DNA of 64,000 bases, from contig NC_080067.1 of the NCBI RefSeq assembly GCF_949987535.1, forward strand, positions 3,348,001-3,412,000. The letters are read 5' to 3'. The DNA is from Balaenoptera acutorostrata. Taxonomy: Eukaryota; Chordata; Mammalia; Artiodactyla; Balaenopteridae. Each line of letters starts with the position of its first letter. Within the stretch, counting starts at the first letter, position 1. The position numbers were made by a program, and so were the translations under genes. The notes beneath the pieces were generated by a model. That model was not told where the DNA came from. It was given only the letters and a program-made list of their open reading frames with translations, and searched no databases. Of this stretch, positions 11,800 to 22,184 are shown one piece after another.

Positions 11800-12144
11800 T
11801 ATTTTGTTGTTGTTGTTGAAGTGTGTGAAGAAAATCCATCCTCAAACAATTATGTAGTTGGAAAAGGGACGTGTATTTTAATAGCCTTTTCTGATAACTG
11901 AAAATTCTACTTTGATATTACACCAGAATTCAACAAATGGTATTGATAGTTTCTGAAAGCGTAGTTGCAGTGTGGAATCTGAAACCATGTCACTGAACTT
12001 TTCAGACTCTGTGACATTAAATCCATTCATTAATCGTGCACTTTGAGTGTATCTTTCACTCATGCATGATTTTGTAACATCATGCATTGACCATTTGTAA
12101 AATATTGGTTCACCGAATAGTGTAGATCTTCCTGATGTGGACAA
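11800..12144 (-). pseudogene. hAT transposase C-terminal remnant
   Basis: The 88-codon minus frame at 11878-12144 contains FVEFWCNIKVEF near residues 70-81. After a one-base frame change the next segment reads LSEKAIKIHVPFPTT, a stop, then LFEDGFSS. In order these match the hAT C-terminal dimerisation domain (FW..I..EYP, LPFPTTYLCE, FS). The frameshift and stop show it is dead. The same family gave rise to domesticated ZBED/FAM200-type genes, but nothing here suggests domestication. Confidence 0.8.
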
Positions 12145-12613
12145 GTTTCTTTTTCTTTTTAATTTTTTTTCTTGGGGTATAGTTGCTTTATTTTTTTATT
12201 TTTATTTTTTAAAGATTTAAATTTATTTATTTTTGGCTGTGTTGGGTTTTCGTTGCTGTGCACGGGCTTTCTCTAGTTGCAGTGAACAGGGGCTACTCTT
12301 TGTTGCGGTGCCTGGGCTTCTCATTGTGGTGGCTTCTCTTGTTGCGGAGCACGGGCTCTAGGCATGCGGGCTTCAGTAGTTGTAGCACGGGGGCTCAGTA
12401 GTTGTGGCACGCGGGCTTCAGTAGTTGTGGCACATGGGCTCAGTAGTTGTGGCTCGTGGGCTCTAGCGTGCAGGCTCAGTAGCTGCGGCGCACGGGCTTA
12501 GATGCTCCGTGGCATGTGGGATCTTCCCGGACCAGGGCTCAAACTCGTGTCCCCTGCATTGGCAGGTGGATTCTTATCTACTGGGCCACCGGGGAAGTCC
12601 CTGGACACATTTC
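12138..12613 (-). mobile_element. Long CHR-type SINE with expanded internal repeats, antisense
   Basis: About 450 bp. T-rich tail at the left, head ending GGCCACCGGGGAAGTCCC, imperfect duplication TGGACAAGTTTC (12138-12149) and TGGACACATTTC (12602-12613). The body contains about five or six tandem variants of a CAGTAGTTGTGGC(A/T)C-type unit (12370-12500), more than other copies here. Inserted into the hAT element. Confidence 0.92.
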
Positions 12614-13321
12614 ATTATACAATATTTAAGATTCTGTTATTACACCTCCACTGCTCTCAGAAAAGTCTTTAACGATTAGGCATCTGCCAAGCCCACAGTG
12701 GTAGATATGAGTTTTCAAAAATTCTAATTTTCATTTGCCAGCTCTAATTTGGTCATGGGCAGCAACCACTGCCAGTTGTTTTCTCTGAAGCGACAGGCTC
12801 TTCACCCAAGTCTGAATAAACACGATTGGTCTCTCGCTCATCCTTTCAAGAAAAATGATGTTCTATGGAGAAAGCAGGTAGTTCAGTTCACCATTCAGAC
12901 CATCACACAAGTGCTTTTCCCAGAGACAGCTATCATACATGGAACAGAAATGCTATAGGCATACTTGCTATTTTGTCACTCGGTATTATTTTAAAAGCAT
13001 TCAAGTGTTGGGATTTAATTAAAATAAATGTTACTGCTTCAACAAGGACATGTTTGAGTGAACCATCTTGTCTCGTTTCGTCTGGTGTTTCTGCAAGTGC
13101 ATGTTGTGAAGAATGCAGACCCCTACTCACCTGGTTTGTGCTGTCACCACAGTTTTACCCAGCATTGACTGTGCACCATCAGTGCAAATGTCAACACAGC
13201 GGAAGAGACAAATCACGTCTTAGTATCATTATGAAAATTATTTTGACCTCAGGGACATCCTGCAGTAGACTTGGGGCCGCCAGAGGTCCTCAGACCCCCC
13301 TTTGAGAACTGTGCCCCAGAT

Positions 13322-13880
13322 TTGACAAATGTTAACATTTTACCTTGTTTGCTTCAAACCTGTTTATTAATAAAATAAACTATTATAGATCCAGGTAAAA
13401 TCCCTACACCTCTTCCCCAGTGTTCTTTTCCAGAGATCAACCACTGTGTTGAGGTTGGTGTACCCTTTCTGCACGAGGTTTTGTACTTCCCCTATGTGTT
13501 TAAACACAGCAGTGTCTTTTTGTGATTCTTTTTTATTTTACATAAATAACTTCATTCTGTATGTATGCTTTTATCAAGATTTGTTCACTCAGTATTATGT
13601 CATTTTGTTTTTGAGAGAGATCTCTGTTGATGTAATCTAGTTCATATGTTTTACCTGCTCTGTTATTTTTATCTCTTTGTTCCTGTATTGATGGATACTT
13701 AGAGTATTCCCAGCTTTTACTATTATGAATATTCCCTTAAACAAGAGTCACATTAGGTTGTACGCCATGACGTGGAATTTCCAGATGTAAAAGCGTGCAC
13801 ATAGTCAGTTTTCCATTTCCATATTGCTAAATTTTCTTCAACATGGCTTTACCAATTTACAGCCTAATGTAGTTCTTAAC
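13322..13880 (-). mobile_element. Old L1/HAL1-type element, antisense
   Basis: Reads as a diverged antisense L1 3' region: AGATCAACCACTGTGTTGAG, TACATAAATAACTTCATTCT, GATTTGTTCACTCAGTATTA and TTGATGGATACTTAGAG in the expected order. No open frame survives. Subfamily not assignable by eye. Confidence 0.65.
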
Positions 13881-13887
13881 TGGTCCT

Positions 13888-14135
13888 CTCTATCCAGGAG
13901 CAATTTGGCAATGCTTGTCAAACACTTCAAGAGAAGACATAATTTTTGAACCAGAAATTTCAGTTCTAAGAATTGGCCATTAGAAACAAAGGTGTTTTGT
14001 TTTTTTTTTCACAGAGTTGCTTATTGTATTATTTGTAGAGGGGAAAATCTGGACAACAGCTTCTAGATGTTTAATAATAGGTGATTAGTTACATATATTA
14101 TAATATCTTTTCATGGACTATTATTTTATATCCCA
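13888..14135 (+). mobile_element. Old L1ME-type 3' fragment, sense
   Basis: AGCAATTTGGCAATGCTTG, TTCAGTTCTAAGAATTGGCC and CTGGACAACAGCTTCTAGAT follow the sequence order of the late ORF2/3' part of old L1 elements. Strongly diverged. Confidence 0.55.
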
Positions 14136-14253
14136 ATTTTGTTTAATGTTATTTTATATAATTATATTTATCAAAATGGGTGATAGGAGTACAGTTAATT
14201 TTTCTTTTTTTGTGTGTGTGTATATTTGTGTTTTTGAGGAAACATGTTATTAC

Positions 14254-14853
14254 AGAAAGGAAGGAAGGAAAGAAGGAAGGGAGGGAGGGAGGGATGGAGG
14301 AAGGAAGGAAGGGAGGGAGGGAGGGAGGGATGGAGGAAGGAAGGAAGGAAGGGAGGAAGGGAGGGATGGAGGAAGGAAGGAAGGGAGGGAGTGAGGGATG
14401 AAGGAAGGAAGGAAGGGAGGGAGTGAGAGATGAAGGAAGGAAGGAAGGAAAGGAGGGAGGGAGGGATGAAGGAAGGAAGGAAGGGAGGGAGGGATGAAGG
14501 AAGGAAGGAAGGGAGGGAGGGAGGGATGGAGGAAGGAAGGAAGGGAGGGAGGGAGGGAGGGATGGAGGAAGGAAGGAAGGGAGGGAGTGAGGGATGAAGG
14601 AAGGAAGGAAGGAAGGGAGCGAGTGAGGGATGAAGGAAGGAAGGAAAGGAGGGAGGGAGGGAGGGATGAAGGAAGGAAGGAAGGGAGGGAGGGAGGGATG
14701 AAGGAAGGAAGGAAGGGAGGGAGGGAGGGATGGAGGAAGGAAGGAAGGAAGGGAGGGAGGGAGGGATGGAGGAAGGAAGGAAGGAAGGAAGGCAGGGAGG
14801 GAGGGATGAAGGAAGGAAGGAAGGAAGGAAGGGAGGAAGGATGGATGGAAGGG
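14254..14853 (+). repeat. 600-bp purine-only GGAA/GGGA compound array
   Basis: The plus strand is almost pure A/G, built of GGAA and GGGA tetramers. GATG (the rare T) recurs at 14293, 14329, 14365, 14397, 14429, 14465, 14493, 14525, 14561, 14593, 14629, 14665, 14697, 14729, 14765 and 14805: steps of 28-40 bp, all multiples of four, mostly 32 or 36. It is therefore a minisatellite of units made from microsatellite tetramers. Long frames on both strands (Pro/Ser/Phe/Leu or Gly/Arg/Glu/Lys) are by-products. Confidence 0.97.
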
Positions 14854-15394
14854 CTGGCAGAACGTAGGTTAGAGAATAGATCTTGAAACCTCACCCCAAA
14901 CTAAGTGTCAGGTCAGGCCGAAAATGTAGAACATTTCCCAAACTTGACACTGCATTGTTGACATTTGAGAGCTTGTTGCAACCCTCAGGGATTTTGATTC
15001 GGTGGGACTGAGGATCAAGGAGACTGAAATACATAGACCTCACACCTTAAGAAATACTAATTCAGACACTGTAACTGATTTGGTCAGACGAACCTGCAGT
15101 CATGAAAAATAAGGAGTCTTGTCATTTTCAATATTCAGCAGGCAAAAGAGATGAACAGCATCTAGGGACAGTTCTGGGGGTGCCTCTCTTCCCAGAGGCC
15201 TGGAGCTGAAGGCCGGAGCCTTGGTAACCACATTCTGAAAGCCTGCCCCAGCCTTTGCTTTCTCCTTGGCTCTGGCAGCCTGCCCTGAGGCAGACAAGGT
15301 CAAGCCTGCAGGTGGCGGCCCCAGGTGTCCATCCTCAGTTCTCTCCCATCCCTCCTTCCTTTGTTGTCTGGCACCTGGGTCGCTTTCTGTGTTG
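14854..15394. other. Unique DNA, possible MER5 scrap, no gene
   Basis: No exon recognised. GAGAGCTTGTTGCAACCCTC and TTTTGATTCGGTGGGACTGA near 14966-15015 faintly resemble a MER5-type hAT, too weak to call. Confidence 0.4.
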
Positions 15395-15570
15395 ACCAGA
15401 GCTTCCCAACTTCGAGCATCAGAATCTTGTCAAGATACATATTCCTGGCCCCCAACCCCAGAGCTTCAGATTCCATAGGCCTGGGGCGGGGCCCAGGAAT
15501 ATGAATTTGTAATAAGCTTCCAAGTGATATTGAAGCTGCTGGCCCTGGGGTGCACCGAGGTCAAGCCAGT
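15395..15570 (+). mobile_element. MER5A-like hAT DNA transposon
   Basis: GAGCATCAGAATCTTGTCA, CCCCAGAGCTTCAGATTCC, GGCCTGGGGCGGGGCCCAGG and TAAGCTTCCAAGTGATATTG match the MER5A consensus in order. Non-autonomous, with no coding capacity. Confidence 0.85.
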
Positions 15571-15630
15571 CAGGGACTCGGGCTGAACAATAGAATGTCA
15601 GTCACTAGAATTTCTATCAGATGCCATTTA

Positions 15631-15905
15631 GAAATGCAGATGTGGATTGAGAGTGACACATAGACGCTATTGATACTATGTATAAAATAGATAACTCATG
15701 AGAACCTGCTGTATAGCACAGGGAGCTCTACTCAGTGCTCTGTGGTGACCTAAATGGGAAGGAAATCCAAAAGAGAGGGGATGTATGTATTTGTAGAGCT
15801 GATTCCCTTTGCTGTACAGTAGAAACTAACACAATACTGTAAAGCAGCTATACTCCAATAAACATTTTTTAAAAATTAAAAAAAAAAAGAAATGCAGACG
15901 TGGAT
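15631..15905 (+). mobile_element. L1 3' end, sense, with TSD
   Basis: About 240 bp of L1 3' UTR (GAACCTGCTGTATAGCACAG, ATACTCCAATAAACATTTTT, then an A-tail). Bounded by GAAATGCAGATGTGGAT (15631-15647) and GAAATGCAGACGTGGAT (15889-15905), a 17-bp duplication with one mismatch. Confidence 0.94.
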
Positions 15906-16745
15906 GCAGTAGTAACAGCATTACTAGTGGTGATGGTAATAACTAGAAGAAAAATAGCCATCGTGATAATAGTAAGATTAATAAAGAAATAAAAATAACT
16001 AAGAACCATTTTTCTTCCCATGTTTTGACAAAAGTCTCGACCATGGTCTTGCCGGAACAGAGACGAGATTTCCAATGCAAAAGATGTTATGAAATCACGA
16101 ATTTCAAAAATGTCTCTTTAAGTGGATGTTACATTTTCAGTGAAAGCAAGGTCTTGAAAAACATACCAGACCTTATGATCCAGAAAAAGCTATTTCTTTT
16201 CCTCCTGCAGGGTATTATTTATCTTTGGCTAATAGATTCAGCCAAGCCATTTTTATAGCCTCACATGTTATCAAAAAAAAAGTGTTTTTATTGCTCAATC
16301 TAACTACCCCCTTTCTTAACCTATTGCATTAATCCTGCCTTTGGAAGCCAAGTATAAACTGAAGTCTAGATAAAAGGGATTTTCTTTTAAACCCCATTTG
16401 TGTTTTTCCTTTTTGTGTTAAATTATGAATACGGTAATTGGTAGTTAATGAGATGTAAGTGCTGTAGTCTCAGACACTTTGGGTTACTCACGTCTCTGTA
16501 CCATTTTCCTCTGGCCCTCATTTTCCAAACACCAGACCTATAATTATGCCAAAATTTATCCAAGCCAGAAGATATTTTGTTTTTCGTTTTTGCTACCTAC
16601 AGACCATAAAGTTATGGAAAGCAGACATGCAAAGCTAATTTTAACCCCCAGTGAAAATTCTGAGGGACAGCTCAATAAGATATAATTAAAGGTGTGTGAA
16701 TCATAGATGTCAGAGATACTGAGACATACAGAAAGCATCTGATTC
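15906..16745. other. Unique DNA, no gene seen
   Basis: No recognised repeat. Frames up to 77 codons lack any recognisable domain. Confidence 0.5.
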
Positions 16746-16885
16746 AGCTGTTTGGCTGAATGTATCAACCCCATTTTGCAGATGAATTAGCCAAGGCTCC
16801 AAAAAAATAAAATATAAGTGAAGCTGGGAATTTGAACCGGAGGTCTATCTGACCCTAAAACTTGTGCCTTGTCGAAGGGGGTTAG
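16746..16885 (-). mobile_element. MIR SINE fragment (antisense)
   Basis: CCCCATTTTGCAGATGAATT, AAGCTGGGAATTTGAACC and GGTCTATCTGACCCTAAAAC follow the antisense MIR core and tRNA-side pattern. Confidence 0.7.
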
Positions 16886-17610
16886 CAGCTATTTTTTGCC
16901 TCTCTGAAGGGTGTTTTCTTTTTTGATTGCACCCTACCTTGAACTCTTTTTTTCATAAGCTCTAAAGCTCCGTTTATAGTTGATTTGTGCAGTATCTTTC
17001 AATGACCATGTCCTTGCACCAGATATTTTGATATACTAAATTTACACATACACCTGAGTGAGGAAGACACAGGCATTCTGTTTTGTATAAAAAAAAAAGT
17101 CCAGGTCTCATGTTTATGTTGAAAATGTCAATCTTTGTTTCCACTCAAGTGCTGATCTTTCTAAAAATGTCCCTGACATTGAAGGACATCCAAAAGGCAG
17201 TAACTTATTAGAACCTTGGGTTCAGATTACAAATGCATCTGGCTAGCTCTGTGTTAAAGTTCAAAGTATCTCAGAATTATTTTAAATATTTGTACAGGAA
17301 CACTGATTAGTTTCCTAACGTGTTGCCTCATAACCACCCACTAATAACCACCTCGGTCTCCAATTGCTAACTGCAAGGGCCCCAGTGAGCTCTCGGCAAA
17401 GCTAATTGCTTCAATGTTCGGAGCTGTCCTATGATGTCTTGACTCTAGGACTTGAAAGCATTGATTCAGAAAAGGAATTTGAAACCGATTTTGAAAACTG
17501 ACTTTATTCTTTGCACAGAAGAGTTGAAAAGGAAGTTCTGATGAGGTAATGTCCTTCCCTCCCCACCCCTTTTTTTGTAGTTACTATTTCCTGATGATGC
17601 ACATTTAAAC
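16886..17610. other. Unique DNA, no gene seen
   Basis: No repeat family or exon recognised. Contains a short A-run near 17090. Confidence 0.45.
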
Positions 17611-17765
17611 TGGAGACCAGTAGCATGATGTAGGGAAGAGAGTGACCCTGTAGGAGTTAGGGTACCTGGGATTTAGTTCTGGCTCGTTCAGCTCATGACC
17701 TTAGATAAGTCATTGAGTTTGGGTGTTGGTTTCCATAAATGAGAAAGTGACACAGGCCATTGCAA
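17611..17765 (+). mobile_element. MIR SINE fragment (sense)
   Basis: ACCTGGGATTTAGTTCTGGC, CATGACCTTAGATAAGTCAT and TTTCCATAAATGAGAAAGTG match the MIR core order, diverged. Confidence 0.6.
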
Positions 17766-18196
17766 AGCTGTGCGTTTAGCCAAGAGAAGCTAAACCGGCA
17801 CGCAGACAACAGATCCAGGGATGGTTAGGCAGACCCCCGCCTCCCTTCTTTCTTACCTTTTGGCAGGACTGGCTTCATGGGCTGCAACCCGGGCAGTGAT
17901 GCTGGGCCCGCACTCTGCAGGGCTCTGTGTCTGGTCCAGAGCTTTACTCTCACTGTCTTGAAAGCCTTACTAATTTTTGAACAAGGGCCCTGCATTTTCA
18001 TTTTGCTCTGGACCAGACAAATCATGTCTCTGGTCCTGCCTTTCAGTAATACATTTCTGGCCAGTGTGTCTACCAGCCGAAAAAAGGTGTCATGACCTCA
18101 AATTTGCCACCTTTGCCACCATTGTATCATTTGGGTAGACTGGGAGAGTAAAATATTGGCAAAAATATAAACGTGGATTTTTTTGGTTCTTTTCAG
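17766..18196. other. Unique DNA, no gene seen
   Basis: No repeat family recognised. A moderately GC-rich patch at 17820-17950 has frames of 66-72 codons without recognisable similarity. Confidence 0.45.
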
Positions 18197-18447
18197 TGAT
18201 CTGAGTTTTTGTGGGGGGTGTTTGTTTTTCTAAATTTTTTAAAAATTAAAAAATATTTTTATGGAAGTAGAGTCGATTTACGATGTTTCAGGTGTACAGC
18301 AAAGTAATTCAGATATATATATATTCTTTTTAGGATTCTTTTCCATTATAGGTTATAATAAGATATTGAGTATAGTTCCCTGTGCTATACAGTAGGTCCT
18401 TGTTGTTTATTTATTTTACATGTAATAGTGTTATGATCTGAGTTTTT
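18197..18447 (-). mobile_element. L1 3' end, antisense, first of three serial insertions
   Basis: Antisense L1 tail (ACGATGTTTCAGGTGTACAG, TTCCCTGTGCTATACAGTAG, CTTGTTGTTTATTTATTTTA). It lies between copies 1 and 2 (18197-18210, 18434-18447) of the target TGATCTGAGTTTTT. Confidence 0.9.
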
Positions 18448-18867
18448 TTTTTGAAAGATAAGAATTTATTTTCTATAGAGAGGACGCAATGCTGAATAAC
18501 TTGGGGTGACTTCATCAACATCAGTAACATATATAGTAACAGAATGAGCCAAAAACTGTCTTGTTTCTTCAGTGACCTCGGCTGAAAGTGGGTACATGTT
18601 TAATTTCATAATGCACATTACTCTGCTCACAGGAACAATCTAGCTGCTTAGTACGCTGAAAAATAATTGTTCTTGCATGGTCATGTTAAAATTTAGAACT
18701 CTGACTCGTAGAACTTTAATGATAAAATTGTGATAACTGATTTTAATACAATTTCTGATTTTTTGTACCCTGAAGTTTATACTGCGTTGTTATTATGTGG
18801 CTTTGGCTTCATAGTTAATGAAATACATTTAACCCTTTGTGTTCACGGGGTCCTGATCTGAGTTTTT
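18434..18867 (-). pseudogene. Retrocopy of an unidentified mRNA 3' end
   Basis: Between target copies 2 and 3 (18434-18447, 18854-18867) lies ~400 bp in no repeat family I recognise. On the minus strand it ends in a poly(A) tract (T-run 18443-18452) with AATAAA 12 nt upstream (18465-18470). A short minus-strand frame without stops, about 50 codons, contains AEVTEETRQFLAHSVTIY and ends SALRPLYRK with its TAA inside the AATAAA. TSD, poly(A) and signal mark it as an L1-mobilised, 5'-truncated mRNA copy. The parent gene is not identified and an uncatalogued retroelement is possible. Confidence 0.7.
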
Positions 18868-19231
18868 TTTTTTTTTTTTTTTTTTTTTAAAGGATTTTCT
18901 TATTTATTTATTTATTTATTTATTTATTTTTGGCTGTGTTGGGTCTTCGGTTCGTGCGAGGGCTTTCTCCAGTTGCGGCAAGCGGGGGCCACTCTTCATC
19001 GCGGTGCGGGGACCGCTCTTCATCGCGGTGCGCGTGCCTTTCTCTATCGCGGCCCCTCCCGTCGCGGGGTACAGGCTCCAGACGCGCAGGCTCAGCAATT
19101 GTGGCTCACGGGCCCAGCTGCTCCGCGGCATGTGGGATCTTCCCAGACCAGGGCTCGAACCCGTGTCCCCTGCATTAGCAGGCAGATTCTCAATCACTGC
19201 GCCACCAGGGAAGCCCCTGATCTGAGTTTTT
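18854..19231 (-). mobile_element. Long CHR-type SINE, antisense, third serial insertion
   Basis: T-run, AAAGGATTTTCTTATTTATT, body and head ending GCCACCAGGGAAGCCC. It sits between target copies 3 and 4 (18854-18867, 19218-19231). CpGs are well preserved, so it is young. The body has a tandem duplication of the CTCTTCATCGCGGTGCG module (19011-19050), and in sense it has GAAAATCCTTT between the (AAAT)n and poly(A), both shared with the copy at 52088-52433. Confidence 0.95.
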
Positions 19232-20654
19232 GATTGTCTACATTTTCCTTCTTCCATTCCTCCTTGTCCTAGCTCAATCCCATTTTTAAAAAAAAAAAAA
19301 AAGAGTTAATTACTGATATTTACCACTAAGTATTTTCAGTCTCTCCCCCCAACATCATTCTCACTGGAGCCGTGTAATCAGCTGTAGTACAATGTAGAGG
19401 ACCCTTGACAGACTGGAGAGGAGGCTTCTTTTCCACCAGCAGCAGCTTTGCTCTGACCAAGTGAGCTTCTCTCCCCTTTGAGGCTAGAACAGCCACCTTG
19501 GATGGGAAGAGGTCAATTCTATGTGAAAGCGGCTTGCTGCATGCGCTAAAATGCACGTTCACGTGGGGCCGGCTTGACTGTACACGTTAGCACTGATAAA
19601 ATTGACTCTGTGATTGCAAGGAAATATGCTTTCTTGGTTATTCATTATCGCATGCCAGAGATGAAAGAGCAAAAGAGACAGAGGGAAGTGCTTCTAGGTG
19701 GATGGATGTGGATGTGCTGGATGTGGTTTGACATTAGGTGTCTGCTTTCAGAAGCTTGGAGGAGGTCTTTAAGCAACTAAACAGCCAATTGATATATTAT
19801 ATCCCCAATAATAAATGGCTCTGATGGGGCACTCCAGAGTGTGTTAGTTCGAAGCACTGAAAATGCCAAACCAATCCTCAAACACTTCTTTTTTCTTTTA
19901 CAAATGCCGTGTTCATAAACTTCCAAAAGGCTGTCTTTTTGCCCTCAGTCCACAAAGTTTTATTCTATTTACTTAAAACTTGATAGTAGCTGACTTCTAA
20001 TTATATTAACAATATCTGAACGTTTTTAAGTATTTAGTCTTTTCCCTTCGTAAAACTGAATTTAAGTGACCGCCTCTATGTTCTAATTGCTGCCCTGACT
20101 TCTGACTTAGAGATGGGAAGGCGTGTCATCTTTTTTTTTTCTTTAAATCACATAAACTGGTGTTTTGATTCACAACCATGCTTAAAAACAGGAAAGAAAG
20201 AATTGGTCAATCTTTAAAGGGAATGCAGTGGTCACTCAACAACCTTTTCTATCTGGTATTGATAACCAGCAAAGCAATAGTCCCAGCTTCCGTTTTTGGG
20301 TCCCTTGTATCCTATGCATTGAATCGTTCCCACAGTAAATGAATAGTTTTGAAAGTGTGGGATTTTAGATGAAAAGAACTAAAGTAAAACTCCTCAAGTA
20401 ATCAGGTAAATGGTGTGGTCCCATGCGTTTTATTTCAGAATGAATAAACCTTTTGAGCTACTACTTTACAAAGATTCCAAAGTAAGAGCCCTGGAAGCCG
20501 AAACATACGGCTACTTGTGAAGTGAGAAGAAATCAGAAGTTCAGGTATCCACCCCGTGGGAGCGTAATGTTTCTCCTCTGTGACCTCCAGGAGGGGAGGT
20601 CACCCACTCAGCTTCTTCTCATACGTGTTGGTCTCTTCTGTGCGGTGATCTTAA
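19232..20654. other. Unique DNA, no gene seen
   Basis: About 1.4 kb without recognised repeats except a short A-run at 19289-19303. Frames of 68-78 codons show no domain. Confidence 0.5.
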
Positions 20655-20770
20655 AGGTCTCTGGGTCCTGCCCACAGAGATTCTGATGTAATTGGTCCAG
20701 CGTGTAGTCCGGGCGTTGGGATTTGAGAAGTTCCCCCTCCGGTGACTTTAAGGAGCTGAGAACCAAGGTC
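20655..20770 (+). mobile_element. MER5A-like hAT fragment
   Basis: CCCACAGAGATTCTGATGTA, GGGATTTGAGAAGTTCCCCC and GAGCTGAGAACCAAG follow the MER5A 3' half. Diverged. Confidence 0.6.
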
Positions 20771-20784
20771 TAGAATGAGGAGTT

Positions 20785-20861
20785 TTTAAAATATATAATT
20801 AAATATATTAAGTATATAATTAAATGTATAATTAAATATATATGAAACAATATAATATATA
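20785..20861. repeat. AT-rich low-complexity tract
   Basis: Repeated TATAATTAAATATA-type words with no coding potential, immediately left of an antisense L1. Confidence 0.8.
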
Positions 20862-21196
20862 TAATGAACAGCCTTATTGAGATATAATCACATACTATAC
20901 TATTCACCCATTTAAAGTGTACAATTCAATGGCTTTTAATATATTCACAGAGTTGTACCACCATCACGTCAGTCAGTTTTACATTTCCATCATTCCCCAC
21001 CCCAGAAAAATCCATTAGCAGTCACTCCTCATTTCTTCCCCACCTCCACCCCAACCATTGGTTAGGCAACCACTAACCTGCTTTCTGTCTCTGTAGATTT
21101 GCCTATTCTGGACATTTCACATAAACGGAATCATATAATATGTGGCCTTTTGTGACTGACTTCTTTCATTTAGCATAATGCTTACAAGAGTCATAC

Positions 21197-21791
21197 AAAT
21201 TATACCATGTACAACAGATGAATGGATAAAGAAGATGTGGCACATATATACAATGGAATATTACTCAGCCATAAAAAGGAATGAAATTGAGTCATTTGTA
21301 GTGAGGTGGATGGACCTAGAGTCTGTCATACAGAATGAAGTAAGTCAGAAAGAGAAAAACAAATACCATATGCTAACACATATATATGGAATCTAAAACA
21401 AACAAAAAAATTGGTTCTGAAGAACCTAGGGGCAGGACAGGAATAAAGACACAGACGTAGAGAATGGACTTGAGGGCACAGGGAGGGGGAAGGGTAAGCT
21501 GGGACGAAGTGAGAGAGTGGCATGGACATATATACACTACCAAATGTCAAATAGATAGCTAGTGGGAAGCAGCCGCATAGCACAGGGAGATCAGATCGGT
21601 GCTTTGTGACCACCTAGAGGTGTGGGATAGGGAGGGTGGGAGGGAGACGCAAGAGGGAGGAGATATGGGGATATATGTATACGTATAGCTGATTCAATTT
21701 TGTTATAAAGCAGAAACTAACACACCATTGTAAAGCAATTATGCTCCAATAAAGATGTTTAAAAAAAAGTCAAAAAAAATTATACCATGTA
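21197..21791 (+). mobile_element. Younger L1 3' end, sense, inside older L1, with TSD
   Basis: 565 bp of sense L1: ORF2 C-terminus, 3' UTR (GGGAAGCAGCCGCATAGCAC, ATGCTCCAATAAAGATGTTT) and A-rich tail. Bounded by the perfect 15-bp duplication AAATTATACCATGTA (21197-21211, 21777-21791). Confidence 0.96.
21212..21396 (+). pseudogene. L1 ORF2 C-terminal fragment
   Basis: Open frame with DEWIKKMWHIYTMEYYSAIK and YHMLTHIYGI before the stop, the C-terminus of the L1 ORF2 protein in cetartiodactyls. The apparent upstream ATG lies in the older, oppositely oriented L1, so this is not a translation unit. Confidence 0.9.
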
Positions 21792-22184
21792 TCATTATCT
21801 CACTCCTTTTTATTGCCGAATAATATTCCATTGCACGGATACACCACATCTTTTTTATCCATTCACCATTTTGTGGATATTTGGGTTGTTCTATATTTTG
21901 GCTATTATGAATAATGCTGCTACAAACCTTTCTGTACACGTTTTTACATGCACATATGTTTTCATTTCTCTTGGGTATATATTTAGGAGTAGAAAGTACT
22001 GGGTTTTACGGTAACTTTATGTTTAACTTTTAAGGAACTGTTAAACTGTTTTCCAAAGCAGCTGCACCATTTTCCGTTCCCATCAGCAGTGCATGAGGGT
22101 TCCAGCTTCTCCACATCCTCTCTGACACTTTTGATGATAGCCAAGAATGGCCAGTTTCTGCATACACAGTTCAAACACACATCA

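Larger units (their letters stand above)
11446..13321 (-). mobile_element. hAT DNA transposon with TIRs, TSD and decayed transposase
   Basis: The element proper is 11454-13313. Ends CAC-CAGTTCTCAAA and TTTGAGAACTG-TG form an inverted repeat with 11 perfect base pairs, and the flanking octamers CCCTAGAT (11446-11453) and CCCCAGAT (13314-13321) differ at one position, as expected for a hAT insertion. Coding direction is minus: a C-terminal hAT dimerisation domain is visible near 11800-12000. Without the SINE inserted at 12150-12601 it is about 1.4 kb, too short for a full autonomous element, so it is internally deleted or decayed. Confidence 0.88.

Noticed and set aside
12865..13305. 146-codon plus-strand frame
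   Set aside because: Lies inside the hAT element on the strand opposite its transposase.
14254..14853. Regularly spaced repeat resembling a CRISPR array
   Set aside because: Spacing varies by multiples of four, there are no unique spacers, and the context is mammalian.
14250..14894. Long frames rich in Pro/Ser/Leu/Phe (minus) or Gly/Arg/Glu/Lys (plus)
   Set aside because: Direct translations of the GGAA/GGGA array.
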